From Blastococcus sp. CT_GayMR16 (GTDB lineage: Bacteria; Actinomycetota; Actinomycetes; Mycobacteriales; Geodermatophilaceae), in NCBI RefSeq assembly GCF_004570875.1, contig NZ_SPQK01000014.1:1-64000 (forward strand): 64,000 nt of DNA, in the 5' to 3' direction. The position numbers and the translations under genes are program-made. Positions 54,893-63,704 of the stretch are shown here, one piece after another. Each line of letters begins with the position of its first letter. Positions within the stretch are counted from its first letter, which is position 1. Below the pieces are notes generated by a model. The model saw only the letters and a program-made list of their open reading frames with translations, was not told the origin of the DNA and searched no databases.

Positions 54893-56683
54893 TCACCGAG
54901 CCTGGTCCTCCACCTTTTGCAGCCACATCTCGAGGAGAGCCAGCTGCCACAGCGCGTTGGATCCGAGCGTGGTGCGCGTGGCGTTCGGCTCGCGCAGCAT
55001 GCGCTCGACGGCATCGGGACGGAACAGCCCGCGTCGCTTGGCCGCCGGGTCGGTGAGCGCGTCGCGGACCCGCTCCAGGTACGGGCCGTCCAGCTGGCGG
55101 ATCGCGGGCACGGGGAAGTAGCCCTTGGTGCGGTCGATGACCTCGTCCGGGACCACGCCGCGGCTGGCGCGCTTGAGGACGCCCTTGCCGCCGTCGGCGA
55201 GCTTGAGCTCCGGGGGGATGCGTCCGGCGAGCTCGACGAACTCGTGATCGAGGAAGGGCACCCGCGCCTCCAGCCCCCACGCCATGGTCATGTTGTCCAC
55301 CCGCTTCACCGGGTCGTCCACCAGCATGATCGTGGTGTCGTTGCGCAGCGCGGCGTCCACCGACGTCTCGGCTCCGGGCCGCCCGAACTGCTCGGTGATG
55401 AAGGCGGTGGGTGCATCCTCGGCGAGCAGCCACTCCGGTTCGAGGAGCTCGGCCATCGCCGGCCAGCGGCGGTCGAAGAAGACGCGCGAGTAGGCCTCGA
55501 CGGCGTCCTCGCGTGGGACGCCGGCCAGCGGCGGGTACCAGTCGTAGCCGCCGAGCACCTCGTCGGCGCCCTGGCCCGACTGCACGACCTTGACGTGCTT
55601 CGAGACGTCCTCCCCGAGCAGGTAGAAGGCGACGCAGTCGTGGCTGACCATCGGCTCGCTCATCGCGGCGACGGCGGCATCGATGCCCGGCAGCAGCCGG
55701 GCGTTGTCGATGGCGATGCGGTGGTGGTCGGTGCCGAACCGTTCGGCGACCAGCGTGGAGTACTCGAACTCGTCGCCGTTCTCCCCGCCGGCGGAATCGA
55801 ACCCGATGCTGAACGTCGACAGCCCGGTCTGGCCCATCTCGGCGAGCAGCGCCACGACGAGGCTGGAGTCGATCCCGCCCGAGAGCAGCACGCCGACCGG
55901 CACGTCGGACACCATCCGTCGCTCGACGGCGACCCGCAGGCTCTCGAGGAGCGCCTCCTCCCAGTCGCGGGCGGTCCAGTCCCGGCGGCTCTCGTCACGG
56001 GTGAACTCGGGGCGCCAGTACTCGTGGTCACGCGTCGTCCCGTCGGCCTCGACGGTGCGCACCGTGGCAGGCGGCAGCTTGCGGACGCCGGCCAGGATCG
56101 TCCGCGGCGCCGGGACGACGGAGTGGAACGTCATGTAGTGCGCCAGCGCGGTCCGGTCGATCGACGTGTCGACGCCGCCGCCGGCCACCAGTGCCTGCAC
56201 CGTGGAGGCGAAGCGGATCCGGTCGGGGCGGGCGTCGACGTAGAGCGGCTTGATGCCCAGGCGGTCCCGCGCGAGCACCAACCGGCCGCTGCGGTGCTCG
56301 ACGACGGCGAAGGCGAACATGCCGAGCAGGTGGTCGACGCAGCCCGTACCCCACTCGGCGTACCCCTTGAGCACCACCTCGGTGTCGGACGTCGAGAAGA
56401 AGCGGTGCCCGGCCCGCTCCAGCTCCGCGCGGAGCTGCTTGTAGTTGTAGATGATCCCGTTGAAGACCACGGTGAGTCCCAGCTGCGGGTCGACCATCGG
56501 CTGGGCGCCGCGCTCCGACAGGTCGATGATCGACAGCCGGCGGTGGCCGAGCCCGACCGGCCCGCGTGCCCACAACCCGTCGCCGTCGGGCCCGCGGTGC
56601 TGCAGGCACGCGGTCATCCGGTCGAGCACCGCGACATCTGTCCGCTGCCCATCGAAGCGCAGCTCACCGGCCAGTCCGCACAT
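54893..56683 (-). CDS. N-acetylglutaminylglutamine amidotransferase-type asparagine synthetase
   Basis: A 596-residue class II glutamine amidotransferase with synthetase domain. Cys2 (MCGLAGELRF) is the nucleophile after Met removal, and HRGPDGDGLWARGPVGLGHRRLSIID pieces mark the glutaminase half. The ATP-pyrophosphatase loop is LLSGGIDSSLVVAL. Segments MSEPMVSHDCVAFYLL, VVQSGQGADEVLGGY and DDPVKRVDNMTMAWGLEAR match AsnO, which amidates N-acetylglutaminylglutamine to the osmolyte NAGGN. The start is set at the ATG giving Cys2; the frame is open six codons further up. It overlaps the next-upstream gene by 20 bp. Confidence 0.9.
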   Translation of the reverse strand: MCGLAGELRFDGQRTDVAVLDRMTACLQHRGPDGDGLWARGPVGLGHRRLSIIDLSERGAQPMVDPQLGLTVVFNGIIYNYKQLRAELERAGHRFFSTSDTEVVLKGYAEWGTGCVDHLLGMFAFAVVEHRSGRLVLARDRLGIKPLYVDARPDRIRFASTVQALVAGGGVDTSIDRTALAHYMTFHSVVPAPRTILAGVRKLPPATVRTVEADGTTRDHEYWRPEFTRDESRRDWTARDWEEALLESLRVAVERRMVSDVPVGVLLSGGIDSSLVVALLAEMGQTGLSTFSIGFDSAGGENGDEFEYSTLVAERFGTDHHRIAIDNARLLPGIDAAVAAMSEPMVSHDCVAFYLLGEDVSKHVKVVQSGQGADEVLGGYDWYPPLAGVPREDAVEAYSRVFFDRRWPAMAELLEPEWLLAEDAPTAFITEQFGRPGAETSVDAALRNDTTIMLVDDPVKRVDNMTMAWGLEARVPFLDHEFVELAGRIPPELKLADGGKGVLKRASRGVVPDEVIDRTKGYFPVPAIRQLDGPYLERVRDALTDPAAKRRGLFRPDAVERMLREPNATRTTLGSNALWQLALLEMWLQKVEDQAR

Positions 56684-59222
56684 CCGTCTGTCCCCTCTCA
56701 TCCGGGCCGAGCACGATCCAGGTGTCCTTGGCGCCGCCGCCGCGCGAGCTGTTGACGACGAGTCCGCCGGGGGCGGCCACCCGGGTCAGGCCGAGGTCGG
56801 CGAACCGGCAGTCGTCGGGACCGGTACCGGTCAGGTACACGAACGCACGCAGGTCGACGTGTCGGGGAGAGAGCCCGTCGGCAGTGAGGGCCGGCGCGGA
56901 GGACAGGGCGACGACCTCCTGGGCCACCCAGTCCGAGGGCCGCGCGGCCAGTTCTGCCCGGCGCGCCGCGACCTCCGCCGCGCTGGCCGACGGACCGATG
57001 AGCACGCCGGCGCCGCCGTAGCCGTCGACGGGCTTGGTGACGAGCTCGCCGACCCGTTCCAGCACGGCGCGTCGTTCTCCCTCGTCCGCGGGGCGGTAGG
57101 TGGGTACCGACTGGAGGAGGGGGTGCTCGCCGAGGTAGTAGCCGATCAGCTCCGGCACCCAGCAGTACATGGACTTGTCGTCGGCCACGCCGGTGCCGGG
57201 GGTGTTGGCGAGCACGACGGCGCCGGCTTCCGCGACGTCGAGGACCTCCTCACCGATCGCACGACCCGAGGACGTGGTCAGATCGGCCAGCTCCACGTCG
57301 AGGCGCAGGTAGAGGACACCGATCGGCGGCCCGCCGCCGCGGGCGACCACGTGCCTACCGGCCACGTCGAGGTCGTCCGCGCCGACCAGCAGCAGACCGG
57401 CACCCTGGGCGAGGCGCCGGTGCTCGAACCACGCGGAGCTGTCCGGCCCGCTGGACAGAAGCGCCGCAGCGGTTCCCGGCTCGGCACGGGCCAGGAGCGT
57501 CGAGCGCAGCAGCTCGTAGCCGGTGGCCGGGTTGGCCAGGCCGGCCGGGCGGGGCAGGTCGGGCATGACGACGTCCATGAGCCGGCGTGCGGCGATGGCG
57601 TAGGCGGCGCCGCTCGGCGCACGGACGTTGTCCTCGAGCACCCGCCAGTCGCCGTACTCGGTGCGCACGATGTCGAACCCCATCACCGGGGCGCGGACGG
57701 CGTCGGCGGGCAGCCGGGCGGCCTCGGGCCGCCATCCGGGGCAGTCGAGCACGACGTCGGGCGGCACGACGCCGTCGGCGAGGACCTTCTGCTCGCCGTA
57801 GACGTCGCGGAGGAAGAGCTCGAGGGCCCGCGCCCGCTGGATCAGCCCGGCGCCCAGCGCCTCCCACTCGTGACGGTTGATGACCCGGGGGACGAGGTCC
57901 ACGGGGAAGAGGCGCTCCTCGCCGTCCACCCGGAAGGTCATCCCGTGCTCGGTGAGCCAGGCGTCCCGGGCCTGCTCGCGCCCGACGATCTCCTCCGGAG
58001 GCAGTGCGCGCACGGCGTCGACGATGTCCTTGTACGCCGGTCGCGGGACCGAGCCGGCGCCGATCGCCTCGTCACCGGCCCGGGCGCGGTAGCGGCGCAG
58101 CACGGGTCCGGCCGCCACCGGTCCGCCGGCCGGTCCGTGGGACTCCTCGACGACGAGCCGCATGACGTCCTCGAGCCTCCCCCGCTCGGCGAAGACGGCA
58201 CGTTGGCGGTCGGCGGAGTTGCCGCGCGCCAGGGCGGTCTCGGTCAGCTCGGTCACCGCGTCCCAGTCGCCCAGTTCCTCCAGCTGCGGGCGGAGCCGCC
58301 GCACCAGTCCCCGCACCACCTCCGCAGCCGGCCGCGGGCGCGGATGCAGGGCTCCGTCGACGAGGTCGCGGGTCAGACCCGCCCTGGCCGCCTGCCAGAT
58401 GGCGGCCCGGTGCAGCGGGGGAGGGGCGGGGAGGTACGGCCGGCCGGCCTCGACGTCCAACTCGGCCGCGCGGACCATCGCCCGGAACAGTCCGGCGATG
58501 AGGACGGCGTCGTCGACCAGCGGGCAGGCGTCGCAGACGCGCAGTTCCAGCGTCGGAGCGTGGGAGGAGGGCCGGACGTCGAAGTAGGCCATCTTCGCGT
58601 CGGCGATCACGCCCGAGCCGATGAGGTCGGCGAGCAGTTCGTCGTACTCCTGCGCGGACGCCAAGGGACCGGTGGACCCGGCGGTCGGCCAGCGCTGCCA
58701 GATGGTCGTGCGGATGCTCGCGTAGCCGGTGTCCTGACCGTTCCAGAACGGCGAGCTGGCCGACAGCGCCAGCAGGACGGGCAGGTCGCGGGCGATCCGC
58801 TGGGAGATCGCGACGGCGAGGTCGCGGTCGGACACGCCGACGTGGATCTGGGTGCCGCAGATCAGCTGCTCGTCGACCAGCAGCCGGTACTGCTCCTGCA
58901 TGCGGCTGTAGCGGCCGGTCGTGGTGAGCTCGAAGTCGGCGAACGTCGACCGCGGCGCGGTGCCGACCGCGGCGACGCCGAGTCCATCCCGCCCGGCGAC
59001 CGCGACGAGTTCCTTGCGCAGCCGGAGCAGTTCCTCGCGGAGGTCGGAGAGCGAGGTGACGACGGCGGTGTTGGTCTCGACCGTCGTCCGCTGGATCTCG
59101 GCGGAGTAGGAGGACGACGGGAGCCGGCTGAGGAGCTGCGGGGCCCGGGCCGACAGCTCCCAGGTCTCCAGGTCGATGAGGTGGAGTTCCTCCTCGGCGC
59201 CGAGCGTCAGCTCTGCGCCCAT
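56664..59222 (-). CDS. Fusion of GCS2 carboxylate-amine ligase and circularly permuted ATP-grasp
   Basis: An 852-residue fusion. Residues 1-370 are a glutamate-cysteine-ligase family 2 (YbdK/EgtA-like) domain: LGAEEELHLID, VETNTAVV, CGTQIHVGVSD and ELRVCDACPLVDDAVLIAGL. Residues ~380-840 are a type 2 circularly permuted ATP-grasp: DIVRTEYGDWRVLEDNVRAPSG, VVLANTPGTGVADDKSMYCWV, TKPVDGYGGAGVLIG and SRGGGAKDTWIV. Both activate carboxylates with ATP for amide bonds, so the protein could make a short peptide. It precedes the AsnO-like gene with a 20-bp overlap, so the amidotransferase probably finishes its product. Confidence 0.9.
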   Translation of the reverse strand: MGAELTLGAEEELHLIDLETWELSARAPQLLSRLPSSSYSAEIQRTTVETNTAVVTSLSDLREELLRLRKELVAVAGRDGLGVAAVGTAPRSTFADFELTTTGRYSRMQEQYRLLVDEQLICGTQIHVGVSDRDLAVAISQRIARDLPVLLALSASSPFWNGQDTGYASIRTTIWQRWPTAGSTGPLASAQEYDELLADLIGSGVIADAKMAYFDVRPSSHAPTLELRVCDACPLVDDAVLIAGLFRAMVRAAELDVEAGRPYLPAPPPLHRAAIWQAARAGLTRDLVDGALHPRPRPAAEVVRGLVRRLRPQLEELGDWDAVTELTETALARGNSADRQRAVFAERGRLEDVMRLVVEESHGPAGGPVAAGPVLRRYRARAGDEAIGAGSVPRPAYKDIVDAVRALPPEEIVGREQARDAWLTEHGMTFRVDGEERLFPVDLVPRVINRHEWEALGAGLIQRARALELFLRDVYGEQKVLADGVVPPDVVLDCPGWRPEAARLPADAVRAPVMGFDIVRTEYGDWRVLEDNVRAPSGAAYAIAARRLMDVVMPDLPRPAGLANPATGYELLRSTLLARAEPGTAAALLSSGPDSSAWFEHRRLAQGAGLLLVGADDLDVAGRHVVARGGGPPIGVLYLRLDVELADLTTSSGRAIGEEVLDVAEAGAVVLANTPGTGVADDKSMYCWVPELIGYYLGEHPLLQSVPTYRPADEGERRAVLERVGELVTKPVDGYGGAGVLIGPSASAAEVAARRAELAARPSDWVAQEVVALSSAPALTADGLSPRHVDLRAFVYLTGTGPDDCRFADLGLTRVAAPGGLVVNSSRGGGAKDTWIVLGPDERGQTDVRTGR

Positions 59223-59321
59223 CTCCGGAAGGTAGTCGCCTCGGTGTCTCAGGCGAGGGTCGCGGATGTTCCCGTCTCGTTACGGTCGCGCCCGATGGTG
59301 CGGGACCGACGGCCGGAACGA

Positions 59322-60350
59322 TCAGGCGGCTGATCCGGGACGCCAGCCGAGCGCCGGGCCGAGGCGCGTCGCGATGTCGGTGAGCATCTGCGTGTAGTCC
59401 TCGTCCTCGAAGCTGAAGGGCAGGGCGAACGCGACCTCGGTGACCTCCTGGAACCCCGCGTGCGCGTACAGCGCTTCGGCGATCTGCTCCGAGGTGCCGA
59501 GGAGGTCCGGAGCGAACAGCAGCCGCCCCGGCCCCTGGGGACTCGTCGTCCTCGGGGTGCGCGCCTCGACGTAGGCGGCGTACTTCTCCCGCTGGGCCGC
59601 AGTGGCGGTGTCGGTGGGGATGACGACGAGGCCCTGGGAGACGCGGGCCGCGCTCCCGGCGGGGGAGGCGGCGCGGAAGGTGCGGATGTGGTAGCGCTGG
59701 ATGTCGGCGAAGCCCAGCGACTCCTCGGCCCGGACCACGCTGCTGGTCAGGAAGTTCATGCCGTGTTCCCCCGCCCACCGGGCCGAGCTCGAGCTGGCGC
59801 CGCCGTACCAGAGGCGGTCCCGCAGGCCGGGGGAGTGCGGCTGCACGCGGTCGGACCACTCCTCGACGACGCCCTCCTTCCCGGAGAACGTGCTGGCCGG
59901 CTCCCCGCCGACGAGACGGAGGAGGCGAGCCACGCGTTCGTGGCTGAAGTCCTCGGCGTCCGCGGTGTCGGGGTAGAGGGCGTCCTTGACGTCGTCCCAG
60001 TGCAGCGGCGGACCGACGCTGACACCGGGGTTGAGCCGCCCCCCGGAGAGGACGTCGACCGTGGCGAGGTCCTCGGCCAGCCGCAGGGGGTTCTCCCAGC
60101 CGAGCGGGATGACCGCCGTGCCGAGTTCGATGCGCGACGTGCGCTGGGATGCGGCGGCCAGGACGGCGATCGGGGAGGAGATGCCGTACTGCAGGTGCCG
60201 GTGGCGCACCCACGCGCTGTCGAAGCCGAGGCGCTCGCCCAGCTCGATGACCTCCAGCGTGGTCCGGTGCCCGGCTCCGGGGTCGGCGCCGTCGAACGAG
60301 CCGATGGTCAGGAAACCGAGCCTCTCCAGCGGCACGGAGGGCGTGGGCAT
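59322..60350 (-). CDS. LLM-class flavin-dependent oxidoreductase
   Basis: A 342-residue luciferase-like TIM-barrel protein: LGFLTIGSFDGADPGAGHRT, SAWVRHRHLQYGISSPIAVL, QRTSRIELGTAVIPLGWENPLRLAEDLATVDVLS in pieces, and a C-terminal EQIAEALYAHAGFQEV. It uses a reduced flavin or F420; the exact cofactor is unknown. The start ATG has GAGGAG before it. It is upstream of, and in the same direction as, the GCS2/ATP-grasp fusion with a 99-bp gap; a link to that pathway is uncertain. Confidence 0.9.
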   Translation of the reverse strand: MPTPSVPLERLGFLTIGSFDGADPGAGHRTTLEVIELGERLGFDSAWVRHRHLQYGISSPIAVLAAASQRTSRIELGTAVIPLGWENPLRLAEDLATVDVLSGGRLNPGVSVGPPLHWDDVKDALYPDTADAEDFSHERVARLLRLVGGEPASTFSGKEGVVEEWSDRVQPHSPGLRDRLWYGGASSSSARWAGEHGMNFLTSSVVRAEESLGFADIQRYHIRTFRAASPAGSAARVSQGLVVIPTDTATAAQREKYAAYVEARTPRTTSPQGPGRLLFAPDLLGTSEQIAEALYAHAGFQEVTEVAFALPFSFEDEDYTQMLTDIATRLGPALGWRPGSAA

Positions 60351-60451
60351 GCGTGGACTCCTCGGTCGGGGATCGGGGGCCGATCATTCCCGAGGGGGTG
60401 GGGGAGTGATGGCCGGGTACAGGCCGGGTCCGACGACGGTGGGGGAGCGGC

Positions 60452-61657
60452 GTGGCTGACGGGCCCGTTCTGCAGCAGCTGTGGCGCTCACTCCGGGGTG
60501 CGGTGCGCCCGCCGGACCTGCAGACCGGCGAGGAGCGGTCGGCGTCCCGTCTGGAGCTCTTCTTCGACCTCGCCTTCGTCCTCGTCGTCGCCGAGCTGGC
60601 CATCGCGCTGCGGGAGGACGTCACCTGGACCGGGGCGCTCACCTTCGCGGGCCTGTTCACCACCGTGTGGTGGGCGTGGGTCAGCTCCACCCTCTACGCC
60701 AACCGGTTCGACCACGACGACGTGGTGTTCCGGATCCTGAAGCTCGGCGGGATGGCGGCCGTCATCGGGCTCGCCGCGTCGGCGGCCGAAGCGACGGGGG
60801 AGAGCTTCGGCATCTTCGTCGCCTGCCAGCTCGTCCTCCGGGCGGTGCTGGTCCTGCAGTACCTGCGCGCCTACCGGCACGTCCCCGCCGCGCGTCCGGT
60901 CGCGCGGCTGTACGTCGCCGGAGCATGCGCGGGCGCCGTGCTGTGGGGGGTGTCGCTCCTGGTACCCCGCTCGGTCGGCTTCGCGTTGTGGGGCGCCGCC
61001 GTCCTGGTCGAGGCGCTCGTGCCGCTGCGGGCCTCGCGGCACTCCGCCGACGTCCCCCTGCACGTGGAGCACCTGCCCGAGCGCTTCGCGCTGTTCGTGA
61101 TCCTGGTGCTCGGGGAGTCCGTGGCCGGCGTCGCGCACGGGCTGACCGATGCCTCGTGGGCGTCCTCCGCGCTGCCCGTCGCCGTCCTGTCGTTCGTCCT
61201 GGCCGCCGCCCTGTGGTGGAACTACTTCGACCTGGCCGGTGCGCGCGCCAAGCGCCTGCTCAAGCAGGCGGAGGACGGCGCCGGCGACCACTCGGACGAC
61301 GTCTACGTCTTCGGGCAGCTGCCCCTCACCCTGGCGCTGGCCTTCGTCGGCGCCGGCGTCGAGCTCGCGGTCGTCGAGAGCGGGCAGGGCGAGGTGCCGG
61401 CAGGTACCCGGCTGCTGCTCGCCGGCGGCATCGCGCTGTACCTGATCTCGGTCACGGTGACCGCCACCGGCATGGCGAAACGGTTGCGCCGGGGCTGGTG
61501 GTGGCCGCTGGCCGCGGCCGTCGTCGCGGTCGCCGATGCGCTGCTCGAGCTCCCGGCCGTGGCCGTCGTGGGAGCACTCGCCGTCCTCGTCATCGCGGTG
61601 CTGGCCGTCGGCTCGGCGGAACGGGCGACCGGGCGTCTCGCGGTGGACCAGGTCTGA
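60452..61657 (+). CDS. Low temperature requirement protein A (LtrA) family membrane protein
   Basis: A 401-residue membrane protein with about eleven to twelve hydrophobic segments. The LtrA signature SASRLELFFDLAFVLVVAELA opens the first helix, and VEHLPERFALFVILVLGESV is the conserved middle motif. Its function is unknown; the family is named for a Listeria cold-growth gene. The GTG at 60452 has a strong GGGGGAGC site. Confidence 0.92.
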   Translation: MADGPVLQQLWRSLRGAVRPPDLQTGEERSASRLELFFDLAFVLVVAELAIALREDVTWTGALTFAGLFTTVWWAWVSSTLYANRFDHDDVVFRILKLGGMAAVIGLAASAAEATGESFGIFVACQLVLRAVLVLQYLRAYRHVPAARPVARLYVAGACAGAVLWGVSLLVPRSVGFALWGAAVLVEALVPLRASRHSADVPLHVEHLPERFALFVILVLGESVAGVAHGLTDASWASSALPVAVLSFVLAAALWWNYFDLAGARAKRLLKQAEDGAGDHSDDVYVFGQLPLTLALAFVGAGVELAVVESGQGEVPAGTRLLLAGGIALYLISVTVTATGMAKRLRRGWWWPLAAAVVAVADALLELPAVAVVGALAVLVIAVLAVGSAERATGRLAVDQV

Positions 61658-61667
61658 GCCGGAGCCC

Positions 61668-61695
61668 GGCGGGTCGGCGAACGCGGCGACCCGCC
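61668..61695. terminator. Bidirectional hairpin between convergent ltrA and pckG
   Basis: GGCGGGTCG (61668-61676) and CGACCCGCC (61687-61695) form a perfect 9-bp stem with a 10-nt loop. It sits in the 50-bp gap between the two convergent stops. It lacks a T run but is well placed as a shared terminator. Confidence 0.55.
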
Positions 61696-61707
61696 AGGCC
61701 CGGCCGG

Positions 61708-63552
61708 TCAGGACTCCCGGGCGTCGAGGGCGGCCGCCACGCGACGGTGGGCCTCCCAGATCTCCTCGGGCAGCCCGCTGAACTGGGCCAGGTGCTCCTC
61801 GCGGTGCGCCATCTCCTGACGCCAGCGCTCGGTGTCGATGGTGAGCAGCTTCTCCAGGTCGTCGGGCCGGACGTCGACGCCCTCGAGCTCGAGCTCCTCC
61901 TTGGTCGGGATGATCCCGACCGGCGTCTGCGTGCCCGTGACCTCGCCGTCCCGGAGCCGCATCAGCCAGAGCAGCGGCCGCAGGTTGTCGCGGTAGCCCG
62001 GCCACAGGAAGCGGCCGTCCTCGGGATCGCGCTGGAACCAGTTGACGTGGGCGAAGATCGGCTGGTTCGTCGCGGCGCCGATGATCTTCAGCCAGTGTGC
62101 GGCGTAGGCGCCCTCCGGATAGGCCATGAACGGGCGCATCGACATGGGGTCGTAGCGCAGGACCCCTTCCGTCCCCTCCGCGGCGAAGGTGGCCTCCGCG
62201 CCGAGGGTCAGGCCGTCGTAGACGCCCTCGGCGAGGTCGGTGATGGCCCGGATGAGCGGCTCGCGGTCGCGGGTGCGGCCGCCGAAGATGATCCCGTCGA
62301 TCGGGACGCCCTCGGGCCGCTCGAAGTCGGGGGCGATGTTGGGCACCCGGGCCAGCGTGGTGGTGAACCGGCTGTTCGGGTGCGCCCACGAGGCGCCCGT
62401 GACGTCGTCGAGTCGCTCGGAGATCAGCGCTCCGGTCCAGTCCCGCCACCCCGCGGTGTCGGCCGGCGGCTCGGGGGTCTTCCCCTCCCACCAGACCTCG
62501 CCGGTGCTGTCGTTGTAGGCGACGTTGGTGAAGATCGTGCCGGTGCCCTCGGCGATCGCGTCGACCGCCGTCGGGTTGGTCACCTCGTTGGTGTCCTTCG
62601 CGACGCCGAACACGCCGAACTCGGGGTTGATGCCGTAGATCCGCCCGTCCGCCGGGTCGACGCGCAGCCACGCGATGTCGTCGCCGTAGAAGTGCACCTT
62701 GTAGCGGTCGCCCAGGGCATCGGGCGGCAGCATCATCGCGAGGTTCGTCTTGCCCGAGGCACTCGGGAAGCCACCGCAGATGTGGTAGGTCCGGCCGGTC
62801 TCCTTGTCGGTGATCCCCAGGAGCATGAACTGCTCGGCGAGGAACTGCCCCGACGCCCATCCGTCGTAGGCGGCCTGCCGCAGGCCGTGGGCGATCTTGC
62901 CGAGCAGCGCGTTGCCGCCGTAGGAGGACCCGTAGTGGAGGATCGTCCGCTCGTCGGCGACGGTCACGAAGTAGCGCTCGTCCTCCGGGGTGCCCTGCCC
63001 GAGGCTGTCCAGGTCGCCGGTGACGTGCACGGCGCGGACGAAGCTGTCGGGGTCGGCAAGGTCGTTGATCTGGTTCACCCCGACCCGTGCCATGCGGATC
63101 ATGTGCAGGACGACGGTGCGGGTGTCGGTGAGCTGGACCCCCGCGGCGAACGCCTCGAGCGGTGAGCCGGGCGGTGCCATCAGGTACGGGACGACGTACA
63201 TCGTCTTGCCGGCCGACCTGCCCCGCATCTTCTCCTCGAGGAGGGGCCGCATCTCTGCCGCGGGGCGCCAGTTGTTGTAGATCCCCTCGTCGGCCGGATT
63301 GTTCGTGGCCACGACGGTGCGCTCCTCGGAGCGGGCGGTGTCCTTGACGTGGCTGCGCGAGTAGTACCGCCCCTCGCCTGCGGGGAGCAGTTCGCCGGCC
63401 TCCACCGCCTCGCGCAGCAACCGTGCGTCGTCGGAGGCGTTGATCACCTCGATCCGCTCGGCGCCGGTGAGCTGCGCCCAGTGCTGCACGTAGGACCGGA
63501 CGTGCTCGTTCTTCAGTCCCGCTTCGTCGAGTACGGCGTCGATGCCAGCCAC
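61708..63552 (-). CDS. pckG: GTP-dependent phosphoenolpyruvate carboxykinase, Cys-to-Ser P-loop variant
   Basis: A 614-residue enzyme converting oxaloacetate and GTP to PEP in gluconeogenesis. It has HYGSSYGGNALLGKI, the nucleotide P-loop FPSASGKTNLAMM (residues 262-274), YGDDIAWLRVDP and NPEFGVFG. In most GTP-PEPCKs the loop is FPSACGKTN with a hyper-reactive Cys; here residue 266 is Ser (codon TCG), as read directly. The GGxFPS start (ICGGFPS) also differs from the common AAAFPS. It is therefore a divergent clade member, likely still active. It is convergent with ltrA. Confidence 0.94.
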   Translation of the reverse strand: MAGIDAVLDEAGLKNEHVRSYVQHWAQLTGAERIEVINASDDARLLREAVEAGELLPAGEGRYYSRSHVKDTARSEERTVVATNNPADEGIYNNWRPAAEMRPLLEEKMRGRSAGKTMYVVPYLMAPPGSPLEAFAAGVQLTDTRTVVLHMIRMARVGVNQINDLADPDSFVRAVHVTGDLDSLGQGTPEDERYFVTVADERTILHYGSSYGGNALLGKIAHGLRQAAYDGWASGQFLAEQFMLLGITDKETGRTYHICGGFPSASGKTNLAMMLPPDALGDRYKVHFYGDDIAWLRVDPADGRIYGINPEFGVFGVAKDTNEVTNPTAVDAIAEGTGTIFTNVAYNDSTGEVWWEGKTPEPPADTAGWRDWTGALISERLDDVTGASWAHPNSRFTTTLARVPNIAPDFERPEGVPIDGIIFGGRTRDREPLIRAITDLAEGVYDGLTLGAEATFAAEGTEGVLRYDPMSMRPFMAYPEGAYAAHWLKIIGAATNQPIFAHVNWFQRDPEDGRFLWPGYRDNLRPLLWLMRLRDGEVTGTQTPVGIIPTKEELELEGVDVRPDDLEKLLTIDTERWRQEMAHREEHLAQFSGLPEEIWEAHRRVAAALDARES

Positions 63553-63704
63553 GAGCTTCCTCTCATCAGGGTCGACCCACCTTCTCCTGCCACCTGTCGC
63601 GTCGCCACAGCGGGTCGGGTCGCAGGTCTACCAGGACCTGGCCGCGCACGGATCCGGGGGCTGGTCCGCGGCGACCCGTCGTACGTCTCGGCGACACTGC
63701 CGCG

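Noticed and set aside
56451-59333. Long plus-strand open frame (960 codons) opposite the GCS2/ATP-grasp fusion
   Set aside because: No motifs; the minus-strand gene has conserved catalytic blocks throughout.
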